A stretch of DNA of 64,000 nucleotides from Saccharibacter floricola DSM 15669 (lineage in GTDB: Bacteria; Pseudomonadota; Alphaproteobacteria; Acetobacterales; Acetobacteraceae), in contig NZ_KB899335.1 in the NCBI RefSeq assembly GCF_000378165.1, positions 62,001 to 126,000 on the forward strand, given 5' to 3'. Of the stretch, positions 37,923-47,091 are shown piece after piece. Below the pieces are notes generated by a model. The model had not been told where the DNA came from. It saw nothing but the letters and a program-made list of their open reading frames with translations, and ran no database searches. Position numbers and translations under genes: made by a program. Every line of letters begins with the position of its first letter. Within the stretch, counting starts at the first letter, position 1.

Positions 37923-39101
37923 GTGAAGAAGCGTCCTATCCTGTCCGCCCTCCCTCTTCATGGGCATATATTCGCTCTCAGCTTACTGAGCGCACTCACG
38001 GTGGGTGCCCCTCAGGTTCACGCAGCGCCTGCCACGCGCTCCTCCGTCTTTTCTGGCGACGAACTTGACCTCAGTGCCCCCTGTGCCTCTGTTCATTTAA
38101 AAGTGGATCCCGCACTGAAAACAGGACTTTCTCTCGACGAGGCAACTAACAGAGCAACAGTCGTCCATACAACAAAAGACGGTGCCGAACAGAGCGTGCA
38201 TGTCGCTTTGCCAAGCTGCCGGCAACATCTCCCGCTCTTCCTACGTCTGGCTCCAGGCACCACGCTCACCCTACATGACAGCCCCCTTGCGACGATTACT
38301 ATCGCGGGGACACTCTCCACGTTAGAAAGCAACCTCACAGATGCTTCTTTAGAGATAGACCATGTGCAATCGCTTGACCTCTCTCTTCGTGGCACATCAT
38401 CTGTGCATATTCATCAGCTAGACCGCGCTGCTGAAATTCTCATCGCAGAACAAGCCCGCTTGCATGTTGATCAAGCCTTCCTCACCGCTTTATCGGCACA
38501 AATGAGTGGATCAAGCCAGCTCTCTATTACACAAGGGCAAATCGACACATTGTCTCTTATGATGGCAGACCAGTCGAACGCCTCTATCATGGCCCAGCTT
38601 GGCACTGCGAACACCTCCACACGCGACAATGCTTCCCTCACACTTGGTCATATTACCGATAGCCTCAATCAATCGGGAAATGGTCATATCCACCAAACAA
38701 CAGAAGCTGAACAAGCCGCAGCCGCCGCACCGCCCCCAGCGAGCCCCGCTGCGCCTGCACCCAATAAACCAGATGGTTCGGCTCAGGGGTTAGGCACAGC
38801 TCAACCCATCCCTAGCCCGCATGTTTCTACACAAGAGGCTCCCCATCTGCACCCGGTGCCGCCTTCTCATTCATCACCAACAGTTCCGACACCGCCGGCG
38901 GCTACGCCATCACCGGCGCCCCCTCAGAAAACACCGTCCTCTGCCCCTCCTGTCTCCCAGACTGACGGAGCCGCTCAGGGGTTGAGCAATACACCACCAC
39001 TCTCTAATGCACCTTCATCCCCAACGACGCAGACGGCCCCTTCTCTCTCCACAGAACATAAGGGCTCGTCTGCCACTCCCCACCCGCATATAACGCCATG
39101 A
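37923..39101 (+). CDS. Secreted GIN-like beta-helix protein with Pro/Ser-rich tail
   Basis: A 392-residue exported protein. The start is GTG 37923 with GGGAG nearby, giving a signal peptide (about 1-34, ending QVHA|AP); the frame is open from 37731 but that would bury the signal. Residues about 40-260 alternate strands with recurring S/T-L-x-L-x-x-x-S patterns, as in DUF2807/GIN adhesin-head domains. The last 130 residues are low-complexity Pro/Ala/Ser, containing two related blocks DGSAQGLG and DGAAQGLS. It may be surface-exposed with a flexible tail. No sorting or anchor signal is seen. The GIN assignment is by pattern and only moderate. Confidence 0.6.
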   Translation: MKKRPILSALPLHGHIFALSLLSALTVGAPQVHAAPATRSSVFSGDELDLSAPCASVHLKVDPALKTGLSLDEATNRATVVHTTKDGAEQSVHVALPSCRQHLPLFLRLAPGTTLTLHDSPLATITIAGTLSTLESNLTDASLEIDHVQSLDLSLRGTSSVHIHQLDRAAEILIAEQARLHVDQAFLTALSAQMSGSSQLSITQGQIDTLSLMMADQSNASIMAQLGTANTSTRDNASLTLGHITDSLNQSGNGHIHQTTEAEQAAAAAPPPASPAAPAPNKPDGSAQGLGTAQPIPSPHVSTQEAPHLHPVPPSHSSPTVPTPPAATPSPAPPQKTPSSAPPVSQTDGAAQGLSNTPPLSNAPSSPTTQTAPSLSTEHKGSSATPHPHITP

Positions 39102-39156
39102 GGCAGCTCTCTTACATGGCGACCACGCGTAACAAACCGTAAGAGAGGGCTAGCGT

Positions 39157-39942
39157 GTGAACATCTTTCTATCTCCCTTCGTCCATCTTGGACGCAGCAC
39201 TCTTTCCATCCTACAGCGGGTCGGCAGCATCGCGCTTTTCGGCCTGAAAGGGCTCTCTGGAATTGTCCGCCCACCTTTTTACGCTGCTATCTTTGGGCGG
39301 ACATTGGTCGAAATTGGGTTTCTCTCACTCCCTGTTGTCGCTTTAACAGCGATCTTCTCCGGGGGGGTTATTGCGCTGCAATCTTATAGTGGTTTTCGCC
39401 ATTATCACGCAGAAAACGCCATAGCGAATATTGTGGTTCTTTCCATCACGCGAGAGCTTGGCCCCGTTTTAGCCGGCCTCATGGTCGCCGGCCGCGTTGG
39501 AGCAGCGTTATCGGCCCAAATTGGCACGATGCGGGTGACAGACCAGATTGATGCGCTGCGCACTCTATCCACCGACCCGATGAAATATTTGGTCACACCA
39601 CGCCTTCTTGCAGCGATTGTTGCGCTGCCTTTCTTGGTGCTCATCGCGGATATTCTCGGTGTTTTTGGCGGCTTTACCGTTGCGGTCGGGAAGCTTGGCT
39701 TTACACCAGAAAGCTATATGAACAGCACGCTGGCTTCTCTTAATGCGATGGATGTGAGCGTTGGGCTTATTAAAGCGGCTGTCTTTGGCTTTCTCATTGC
39801 TCTGCTAGGCTGCTACCATGGCTACCACAGTAAAGGTGGGGCTGAAGGTGTCGGCGCTGCGGCAACAGCCACTGTGGTGACCGCTTCCATCCTTCTTCTG
39901 ACCTTTGATTATCTCCTCACTGATCTTTTCTTTACCTCCTAA
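39157..39942 (+). CDS. mlaE: Phospholipid ABC transporter permease (MlaE family)
   Basis: A 261-residue inner-membrane permease of the Mla lipid transport system, which maintains outer-membrane asymmetry. Family hallmarks are LPVVALTAIFSGGVIALQSY, ITRELGPVLAGLMVAGRVGAALSAQIGTM (about 94-122) and EQIDAL-like DQIDALRTLSTDP. The start is GTG 39157 with AGAGAGGG upstream. It is followed 24 bases later by the ATPase gene. No mlaD (MCE protein) is next to the pair. Confidence 0.93.
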   Translation: MNIFLSPFVHLGRSTLSILQRVGSIALFGLKGLSGIVRPPFYAAIFGRTLVEIGFLSLPVVALTAIFSGGVIALQSYSGFRHYHAENAIANIVVLSITRELGPVLAGLMVAGRVGAALSAQIGTMRVTDQIDALRTLSTDPMKYLVTPRLLAAIVALPFLVLIADILGVFGGFTVAVGKLGFTPESYMNSTLASLNAMDVSVGLIKAAVFGFLIALLGCYHGYHSKGGAEGVGAAATATVVTASILLLTFDYLLTDLFFTS

Positions 39943-39966
39943 TCCCCCCTGTCTCTGAGCGCTTTT

Positions 39967-40755
39967 ATGACCCAACAGCCCCGCATCCGTATTCGTGGCC
40001 TTAAAAAATCTTTTGGCTCTAAAGTTGTCCTTGATGGGGTTGATCTGGACGTCGAAACAGGCACATCCATGGTCATCATTGGGGGCTCTGGCACGGGAAA
40101 GTCCGTCCTCCTACGGTGCATTCTCGGCCTCATTGAGCCTGATGCCGGCACAATCGAGATTGATGGCGTCGATGTCTTGCGTGCCAAGCCACATCATCAG
40201 CATCAGATCCGTCAAAATATCGGAATGTTGTTCCAAAATGCAGCCCTGTTCGACAGTATGAGTGTGCTTGATAATGTGATGTTCGGCCTGCGTGCTAAAC
40301 GCCGCGCTCAATCCAAGCCTCTCCTACGTTCCGAAATGCAGCCTGAAGCCCTCACACTCCTCTCTCAAGTTGGGCTTGATGAAGCCGTCGGCACTCTCAG
40401 CCCATCGGAGCTTTCCGGTGGCATGCAAAAACGCGTTGGCCTCGCTCGCGCTATTGCTGGGCATCCCAATATTCTCTTTTTCGACGAGCCTACCACCGGA
40501 CTGGATCCCATCATGGGGGCGGTGATTGATGGGCTTATCGCAGACTGTGTCAGCCATCTTGGGTCTACAGCCATTGCCATTACCCATGATATGGCCTCCG
40601 CCCAGCGGATCGGCAATCGAGCCGCCATGCTCTATCAGGGCAAGCTTATTTGGCAGGGCCAAGCCTCTGAGCTCATGCACTCAGGCAACCCGATTGTTGA
40701 CCAATTCACCCATGGGCGGCGTGAAGGGCCCATCAAGACTGAACATCCCCTTTAA
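39967..40755 (+). CDS. mlaF: Phospholipid ABC transporter ATP-binding protein (MlaF family)
   Basis: A 262-residue ABC ATPase with Walker A GGSGTGKSV, Q-loop LFQNAALFDSMSV (characteristic of MlaF), signature LSGGMQKRVGLARAI, Walker B ILFFDEPTTGLDP and switch ITHDM. It powers MlaE. The Mla order here is permease then ATPase, directly followed by radA 11 bases later; an MlaD substrate-binding partner must lie elsewhere. Confidence 0.94.
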   Translation: MTQQPRIRIRGLKKSFGSKVVLDGVDLDVETGTSMVIIGGSGTGKSVLLRCILGLIEPDAGTIEIDGVDVLRAKPHHQHQIRQNIGMLFQNAALFDSMSVLDNVMFGLRAKRRAQSKPLLRSEMQPEALTLLSQVGLDEAVGTLSPSELSGGMQKRVGLARAIAGHPNILFFDEPTTGLDPIMGAVIDGLIADCVSHLGSTAIAITHDMASAQRIGNRAAMLYQGKLIWQGQASELMHSGNPIVDQFTHGRREGPIKTEHPL

Positions 40756-40766
40756 GGGTTAAAGCG

Positions 40767-42173
40767 ATGGCCAAAAAACCTGCAACTACGTTCATCTGCC
40801 AATCCTGCCACGCCCGTACCACCAAATGGGCCGGACGTTGTGAGCAATGTGGGGAGTGGAACACGCTGGAAGAGGAGACCGTCAGCGCCACACCTAACCG
40901 CACCTCACCCAAAAAAGCAGGGCGTCTCGTAACAACGCGGCTGGACGGAACCGTCCAACCACCAGAGCGGATTGATACCAGCATTACTGAGCTCAACCGC
41001 GTTCTTGGCGGTGGCATTGTCCCCGGTTCTGCCGTGCTGGTTGGCGGCGACCCAGGGATTGGGAAATCCACCCTCATGCTGCAAATGACCTGTGCTTTAG
41101 CGCGCTCGCAGCACCCTGTACTCTACGTATCGGGAGAGGAAGCAATTGACCAAATCCGCCTGCGGGCCCAACGCCTTGAGCTTGACCATAACCCGCACGC
41201 TCTTGATAGTCTCGACCTCGCAGCATCCATCAATGTGGCTGATATTGCGGCCACGTTGGAAGAACGGCGCGTTCATAAAGTCGTGGTGATCGATTCAATC
41301 CAAACTATGTGGCTTGAAGATGTCGCCAGCGCCCCCGGTTCTGTCTCGCAAGTACGCCATTGCGCTTTTGAGCTGATCCGCTTGGCCAAGACAGTGGGCT
41401 TCTCACTCGTGCTGATTGGCCATGTGACCAAAGAAGGCGCATTAGCAGGCCCACGCGTGTTAGAGCATATGGTGGATGCCGTGCTCTATTTTGAAGGCGA
41501 TCGCGGCCATCAGTTCCGTATCCTCCGTGGAGCCAAGAACCGCTTTGGCGCAACCGATGAAATCGGCGTGTTTGCTATGACCGATACGGGTCTGCGTGAA
41601 GTGCCCAACCCTTCGGCCCTCTTCTTGGCAGAACGACGCGGCAATATTGCAGGCTCCGCCGTTTTTGCGGGCCTTGAGGGCACAAGACCCGTCTTGCTGG
41701 AAGTCCAAGTGCTGCTCTCTGCTAAAGCAGGCGATGGCGCCGCTCGCCGTGCCGTCTTAGGGTGGGATAGTTCACGTCTCAGCATGATCTTGGCCGTGTT
41801 AGAAGCACGATGCGGGCTTAAGCTCGGCTCTATGGATGTGCATCTGAACGTCACGGGGGGGCTCAAGATCTCTGAACCGGCAGCAGACCTTGCCGTCGCC
41901 GCCGCCCTCATCTCCGCCGCAACAGGGCAACCAACCGCGGCGAACTCTGCCTATTTTGGGGAAATTGGCCTCTCTGGTGAAGTGCGGCAAGTGCCCCAAG
42001 CCGAACTCCGCCTTAAAGAGATTGGCAAGCTGGGCTTTCAACAAGCCGTCGTGCCGCGCCATGTCGGCAATGCCAATGCCCGGCCCAAGCCTCCCAAAGG
42101 ACTCGCCTTACAAGAAACGGGCCATCTCAGTGATCTCGTCGAACGTTTCGCTACGAAGGAGGATAAGGACTAG
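40767..42173 (+). CDS. radA: DNA repair protein RadA (Sms)
   Basis: A 468-residue RecA-like branch-migration helicase used in recombinational repair. A four-Cys zinc finger (Cys11, 14, 25, 28) leads into Walker A GGDPGIGKST (93-102), the RadA motif KNRFG (in RGAKNRFGATDE) and a C-terminal Lon-protease-like domain with LNVTGGLKISEPAADLAVAAAL. The length is normal. Co-directional with mlaEF at an 11-base spacing, so probably in the same transcript. Confidence 0.96.
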   Translation: MAKKPATTFICQSCHARTTKWAGRCEQCGEWNTLEEETVSATPNRTSPKKAGRLVTTRLDGTVQPPERIDTSITELNRVLGGGIVPGSAVLVGGDPGIGKSTLMLQMTCALARSQHPVLYVSGEEAIDQIRLRAQRLELDHNPHALDSLDLAASINVADIAATLEERRVHKVVVIDSIQTMWLEDVASAPGSVSQVRHCAFELIRLAKTVGFSLVLIGHVTKEGALAGPRVLEHMVDAVLYFEGDRGHQFRILRGAKNRFGATDEIGVFAMTDTGLREVPNPSALFLAERRGNIAGSAVFAGLEGTRPVLLEVQVLLSAKAGDGAARRAVLGWDSSRLSMILAVLEARCGLKLGSMDVHLNVTGGLKISEPAADLAVAAALISAATGQPTAANSAYFGEIGLSGEVRQVPQAELRLKEIGKLGFQQAVVPRHVGNANARPKPPKGLALQETGHLSDLVERFATKEDKD

Positions 42174-42258
42174 ACGCTCATAACGTGCGAACAGCCCCAC
42201 TATAACGGCACATATATTGAGCTCGAATGAATGCCCACTCGGCTTCCTCCAAAGATGA

Positions 42259-42612
42259 TTAAGATGTCAGTTTATAACTCTCAGCCAGCAATTCCTGTAT
42301 GGTCTTTATGGGTAACGGTCCAGACAGAAGGATGCTAACCCAGTGTTTTTTGTTCATATGATAGGCAGAGAAAATACCATCTTGCTTACGTAAGGCCTCG
42401 ACATGTTCTGGTTTAACCTTAACATCAAGAACATCAACTTTCTCATTCGTTTTCAATCCAATTTTTTCTCCGGGAATATCCATAACGATACCGAACCATT
42501 TTGCACTCTCATGGTGTCGAAATACGGCGTAACGAGGGAAATTACTCCACAAATATTCCGGTGTTGCGTGAAATTGTTCTTGAACGTCGTTAAATAACGT
42601 TTCTCTTTTCAT
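42259..42612 (-). CDS. MmcQ/YjbR family protein
   Basis: A 117-residue cytoplasmic protein with a compact alpha/beta double-wing fold, typical of the MmcQ/YjbR family (CyaY-like DNA-binding fold; function unclear). Landmarks are YLWSNFPRYAVFRHHESAKW, VLDVKVKPEHVEALR and the C-terminal KHWVSILLSG. ATG 42612 has AGGAGA six bases upstream, so the 13-residue extension to 42651 is not used. Confidence 0.82.
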   Translation of the reverse strand: MKRETLFNDVQEQFHATPEYLWSNFPRYAVFRHHESAKWFGIVMDIPGEKIGLKTNEKVDVLDVKVKPEHVEALRKQDGIFSAYHMNKKHWVSILLSGPLPIKTIQELLAESYKLTS

Positions 42613-42815
42613 CGTATCTCTCCTAGGGACACTCATTCGACCTTTATACAATCTTCAACATACTGAGCGCTATTTCTAAGGCTCTGCCCCAGAAGCGTAC
42701 TCCTTCAGCCCCCTTATCGACAACCACTACACGGCAAATACCATCTTTTAAAAAGCTCACCCCACAATCACACAGTAGCCTGCGCCTCAATTCTCTATCC
42801 ACATCGCATAAGACG

Positions 42816-43418
42816 CTACGCTGGATCGTCCAAAGCACGGATGGGTTTTTGTCCACGCGTAAGGTCACGCAACCACGTCGTGACGGCCTCGCACTCAGCA
42901 ACAGGGACAGCCAGCACCATCTCCGCCCCTTCTGCGTCAAACTCACAGGAAAGCGTTTCCACCTGCCAACCGGGAAGTTTGGCTTCTACCTCACTGTAAA
43001 TATGAAACGGGCAATGAAAACCAAGCCGTGTGCGTTCAATATGTTCGCTCTTACTCGCCTCCCGCAAGCACGCCGCTGCAGCGCCGCCATAGGCACGGAC
43101 AAGCCCACCCGCTCCGAGCTTCACACCGCCAAACCAACGGGTAACGACCACCATCACGCCGTCAAAATCCTGCCCCTCAATGGCCGATAAAATGGGCCGC
43201 CCCGCCGTGCCAGATGGCTCCCCATCATCACTCGCACGGAAGCGCCCACCAGCTTTAAACGCCCAGCAATTATGCGTTGCATCCGGCACGGCAACCTCAC
43301 TGAGGAAAGCAAACGCTCCGGCTTCATCAGCCACTGGCGCCGCCCGCGTGCGAAAGACGCTGTGGCGGATAACGCTTTCATGTTCTGCAATACCATCGAG
43401 TGTCCAAGTCATGGCCAT
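42816..43418 (-). CDS. YigZ/IMPACT family protein
   Basis: A 200-residue protein with an N-terminal UPF0029/IMPACT domain and a C-terminal ferredoxin-like domain. The hallmark VVVTRWFGGVKLGAGGLVRAYG and the earlier SDDGEPSGTAGRPIL are both present (each cited only as a block). The YigZ family is linked to translation but its reaction is unresolved. Start ATG 43418; an ATG two codons later is an alternative. It is divergent from hpnN, with about 100 bases between them that should contain both promoters. Confidence 0.87.
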   Translation of the reverse strand: MAMTWTLDGIAEHESVIRHSVFRTRAAPVADEAGAFAFLSEVAVPDATHNCWAFKAGGRFRASDDGEPSGTAGRPILSAIEGQDFDGVMVVVTRWFGGVKLGAGGLVRAYGGAAAACLREASKSEHIERTRLGFHCPFHIYSEVEAKLPGWQVETLSCEFDAEGAEMVLAVPVAECEAVTTWLRDLTRGQKPIRALDDPA

Positions 43419-43520
43419 TATTGTGCCGAAAAAAAAGGATTCTGTCAGCTCTCAGTAAACAACACTCGTCATCAAAACAGGGATAGAAAAAAACATCCTA
43501 GAAGAGTATGGGTCATACTT

Positions 43521-46115
43521 ATGCTCTCGGATCTGACAAACAGGCTCAATGCCTTCTGCGCCCGCCACGCTTTCCTCGTCGTGGTTCTGTTCGTCCTCCT
43601 CTGCACAGGAGCAGGATGGCTCAGTATGAACCAGCTCGGTATCACCACCGAGACAGACAAGCTTTTTGCTGATTCACTGCCTTGGAAGCAGCGCAACACA
43701 GCCCTTGAGCACCAATTCCCGGGGGAAAAGGGCACCTTAGTCGCCATTATTGATGCCGCCACCCCAGAGGAAGGACGTGAGACGGCCCATCAGCTCGCCC
43801 TCTCTCTACAGGCCGATAAAGCACATTTTGTCTCTGTAAGCGAACCAGACGCAAACCCCTATTACACACGCAATGGTCTCCTCTTTTTAGACGCAGACAC
43901 GCTTGAGCCTGTGTTGGATTCCACCATTGCCGCACAGCCATTTCTCGGCTCCTTAGCGGCTGATCCTTCGGCTCGTGGCCTCTTTAGTACGTTCGGGCTC
44001 ATGGCTATGGGCCTTCAACATGGCCAAGAGCTGCCCTCAAGCTTTGCAAGCGCTCTTGGCACCATGGCCACCACGTTAGACCGAGCCTCACGCGGGGACG
44101 CACAACCGCTCTCATGGCAAACCATGCTGGCCGGTAAGCTGCAAGAAATGGGCGGGCATTATCAGTTTGTCGTCACGAAACCGCGTGTTGACTTCTCCTC
44201 GTTTGAGCCCTCTTCCGCTTCTACAGAGGCCATGCGCGCCGCTTTTAACCAGCTTCCCACGGTGAAAGCAAAACGCGCTTCTGCCCTGATTACAGGGGAA
44301 GCCAAACTGAATGATGAGGAGTTCTCAACCGTTGCGAGCGGCATGGTTTTAGGGCTCATCCTCTCGCTCGCTCTCGTCACCCTTTGGCTCGTTCTCGCTG
44401 TGCGCTCTTGGCGGATGATTGTGCCGATCTTGCTGACCCTTATCTCAGGGTTACTCCTCACCACGGGCTTCGCAGCCCTTGCGGTCGGTACGCTTAATCT
44501 GATTTCCGTCGCGTTTGCCATTCTCTTTGTCGGGATTGCGGTAGACTTTGCCATTCAATATGGCGTCCGTTTCCGCAGCCAAGAAAACCACAATGGTCGC
44601 CCTCTTTCTGCTCATGACGCCATTGAGCGAACCGGGAAAGAAAGTGGTGGGCAGATATTTATCGCAGCACTCGCCACCGCTACGGGCTTTATGGGCTTCA
44701 CCCCCACCAGCTTTGTTGGCGTCGCACAGCTTGGCCTTATTGCCGGGGCTGGGATGATCATCGCCTTCTTCTGCACGTTGAGCCTGTTACCTGCGCTCCT
44801 GACCTTATTTGGTGCGCAACCTGTTGCCCGTAAACGTGCTACATCCCGTCTGCTGCCCGTTGATCTGTTCTTACGGCGGCATCGTCGCCCATTGTTAGGC
44901 GTCTTTGCACTTTTGGGCCTCGCAGGCTTAAGCCTCACGCCTTTCTTGTCGTTCGACTCAGACCCGCTGCATACCAAAAACCCCAACACAGAAGGGATGA
45001 AGGCGCTCACGCTGTTAGAGGCTAATCCTCTCACCACCCCTTATAATGCACAGGTATTGGTAGCAGACAAAGAAACAGCTGAGAAACAAGCGAAAGCCTT
45101 TAGTGCCCTTCCAAGTGTGCATGATGTCCTATGGCTTGGTGCGCTCGTTCCTGAAGACCAGAACACGAAGTTTCAGCTTTTGCATGATGCGGCTGATATT
45201 TTGCTCCCCACCCTCACCGTTCCCCATCCTGCTGCCCCACCTTCTGCGCAAGAACTTCGTGATGCCGCACATGCAACAAGCCAGCGCTTAAGTGCCCTAG
45301 GCGACAAAGCGCTTACCCCATCATTGCGCACGTTGCGCGAAGCTCTTGACCGCCTCTCACAAGCACCAGATGCAACGGTTATGGCGGCAAATGCCTCCTT
45401 AACACGCTTTCTGCCAGACGAGCTTTCACAGCTTCGCACAGTGCTGACCCCATCACCCGTTGGGCTGAAAGATATTCCTGACGATATTCGCGCCAATTAT
45501 CTCTCCCCTGATGGGCATTATCGCTTGGTCATCCACCCAAAAGGGCAAATGTCTAACCCCGAAACACTCCATCGCTTTATTACAGAGCTTCGCACCGTAA
45601 ACCCGACCATTGCGGGCCCTGCTTTGGAGATTACGGAGAGTGCGCACACCATTACGCATGCCTTCCTGATTGCAGCCTTATGCGCCATCATCGGCATTGC
45701 ACTTATCTTGTTGGTAACACTCCGCCGGTTGGTCGATAGTCTCCTTGTCCTCATCCCCTTAATTCTTTCGTCCTTACTCACCGTCATCTTAATTGTGGCG
45801 ATACCAGAACCGCTTAATTACGCGAATATTATCGCTCTGCCGCTCCTCCTTGGCGTCGGCGTGTCGTTTAATATTTATTTTGTCATGAATTGGCGTGCAG
45901 GGATCTGCCATCCATTGACCTCCCCAACCGCACGAGCCGTGCTCTTTTCAGCTCTGACAACAGGCTCCGCCTTTGGGTCTCTTGCTCTGTCAGCCCATCC
46001 GGGAACAGCCAGCATGGGGCGGCTTCTCCTGTTATCACTCGGCTGCACATTGCTATGCTCGTTGTTCTTCATCCCGGTTTTGCTGCCAAAAACACCACAG
46101 CAAGACAGCGAGTAA
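43521..46115 (+). CDS. hpnN: Hopanoid-associated RND transporter HpnN
   Basis: An 864-residue inner-membrane protein of the MMPL/RND type. Membrane segments occur at the N-terminus (FLVVVLFVLLCTGAGWL), in a first bundle of five to six helices around residues 270-430 (with VGIAVDFAIQYGVRF), and in a second bundle near the C-terminus (LLLGVGVSFNIYFVMNW). Large periplasmic loops lie between. HpnN carries hopanoids to the outer membrane and supports acid and solvent tolerance. ATG 43521 places the first membrane helix normally; the open frame further upstream overlaps yigZ. Other hopanoid genes are not nearby. A strong terminator follows. Confidence 0.88.
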   Translation: MLSDLTNRLNAFCARHAFLVVVLFVLLCTGAGWLSMNQLGITTETDKLFADSLPWKQRNTALEHQFPGEKGTLVAIIDAATPEEGRETAHQLALSLQADKAHFVSVSEPDANPYYTRNGLLFLDADTLEPVLDSTIAAQPFLGSLAADPSARGLFSTFGLMAMGLQHGQELPSSFASALGTMATTLDRASRGDAQPLSWQTMLAGKLQEMGGHYQFVVTKPRVDFSSFEPSSASTEAMRAAFNQLPTVKAKRASALITGEAKLNDEEFSTVASGMVLGLILSLALVTLWLVLAVRSWRMIVPILLTLISGLLLTTGFAALAVGTLNLISVAFAILFVGIAVDFAIQYGVRFRSQENHNGRPLSAHDAIERTGKESGGQIFIAALATATGFMGFTPTSFVGVAQLGLIAGAGMIIAFFCTLSLLPALLTLFGAQPVARKRATSRLLPVDLFLRRHRRPLLGVFALLGLAGLSLTPFLSFDSDPLHTKNPNTEGMKALTLLEANPLTTPYNAQVLVADKETAEKQAKAFSALPSVHDVLWLGALVPEDQNTKFQLLHDAADILLPTLTVPHPAAPPSAQELRDAAHATSQRLSALGDKALTPSLRTLREALDRLSQAPDATVMAANASLTRFLPDELSQLRTVLTPSPVGLKDIPDDIRANYLSPDGHYRLVIHPKGQMSNPETLHRFITELRTVNPTIAGPALEITESAHTITHAFLIAALCAIIGIALILLVTLRRLVDSLLVLIPLILSSLLTVILIVAIPEPLNYANIIALPLLLGVGVSFNIYFVMNWRAGICHPLTSPTARAVLFSALTTGSAFGSLALSAHPGTASMGRLLLLSLGCTLLCSLFFIPVLLPKTPQQDSE

Positions 46116-46121
46116 CCCCTC

Positions 46122-46148
46122 ATGAGCGGGCAACAAGCCCGCTCATTT
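46122..46148 (+). terminator. Rho-independent terminator after hpnN
   Basis: A perfect 10-bp stem (ATGAGCGGGC at 46122-46131, GCCCGCTCAT at 46137-46146) with loop AACAA, followed by TT. It lies between hpnN and the convergent gene at 46265 and may serve both. Confidence 0.8.
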
Positions 46149-46264
46149 ACGATCTCGTTCTGCTGATAAACCGTTCAGCTAGGCAGATACCTTTTCCCAA
46201 GCTCTTCCAGCTACCAGCTAAACGTCGCTCAACGCGTGGGAGCACCTGTATGAGGTGCGTTCCT

Positions 46265-46765
46265 TCAGAGCAGTTGAGCCATTTCCATCCTGATCTCTTC
46301 GGTAATATAACGGTGATGTTTCAGCATACGAAGACGGTCTTCCACATCTCTTTCCCTTTGAAGAAAGCTTTCTTCTGCTCCAGCCGTCCAACGGCCTGAA
46401 AGACGCTCAAGATAGCGCCTTAAAGACCTACATTTCTCGATCACCGCACGATAAAGACGCTGGCACCTAGCATCTCCCTCTTTGAGATCAACAGAGGCCG
46501 TCACCCCTCCTGAAACCACGCCAGACCATGCAAGATTTTCTATATGAGGGAGCTCAAGATAATCATGAAGCGTTGCAAATTTGGGAGATAAAATGCCAAA
46601 TTCCACCAAATACGATAAAGGCATGAAAAGAGCTTCCAAAAACCTCATGGCATGTTCTTGCCACATGTTAGGGACATGACCGTCTCCACCAGCCGTATAA
46701 AAACGAGCAAATAACTTTTCTCTCATTGTATGAATATCATCGTTCTGGAATGCATCCAAAAACAT
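46265..46765 (-). CDS. Hypothetical protein, orphan
   Basis: A 166-residue mostly helical, soluble protein that I cannot place. The gene looks real because a strong AGGAAGGA lies five bases before ATG 46765. The stretch MWQEHAMRFLEALFMPLSYL and the nearby LHDYLELPHIENLAW weakly resemble a segment of IcmO/TrbC-type coupling ATPases of conjugation systems, but there is no Walker motif and no transfer gene nearby. The C-terminal third is highly charged (ERLSGRWTAGAEESFLQRER) and may form a coiled coil. It could be a remnant of a larger mobile-element gene or an independent small protein. Confidence 0.5.
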   Translation of the reverse strand: MFLDAFQNDDIHTMREKLFARFYTAGGDGHVPNMWQEHAMRFLEALFMPLSYLVEFGILSPKFATLHDYLELPHIENLAWSGVVSGGVTASVDLKEGDARCQRLYRAVIEKCRSLRRYLERLSGRWTAGAEESFLQRERDVEDRLRMLKHHRYITEEIRMEMAQLL

Positions 46766-46860
46766 TGTCGTCCTTCCTGACGTCTAAAAATACCTGTGCG
46801 TGGGATAGAGATGTATCTTGTCAACAATAAGATTTTCCTCCCATCATCAGGGAGAAATGT

Positions 46861-47091
46861 GTGAAGGAAAACAAGGCGGAACAAACGTCTGGCCCAAATA
46901 TAGTCTCCATGAGGACAACCAAACAGCCAAGGCAAAGCCGCTCTTCAAGGCATCACCTCACCGCTTCTTTGAACCATCATGATGATCTTCAAAATGCCCC
47001 AATAATACAGAAAAAGGATGCGTTTTTACCCTATCTCCGCCAAGAAGGGTCACAGATGCACGCGGGAATAATGGAAGGGGCCAAGGAATGA
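46861..47091 (+). CDS. Possible small hydrophilic protein
   Basis: A 76-residue frame beginning GTG 46861 with GGGAGA just upstream. Its stop overlaps the ATG of the next gene by four bases (ATGA), a pattern typical of true coupled genes. The product is polar, His/Lys/Gln-rich, without signal or known motif. Composition alone does not prove coding, so it remains tentative. Confidence 0.3.
   Translation: MKENKAEQTSGPNIVSMRTTKQPRQSRSSRHHLTASLNHHDDLQNAPIIQKKDAFLPYLRQEGSQMHAGIMEGAKE

Noticed and set aside
42644-42946. 100-residue minus-strand frame between the MmcQ and YigZ genes
   Set aside because: It overlaps the YigZ gene by about 130 bases in another frame and has an irregular, Arg/Cys-rich composition.
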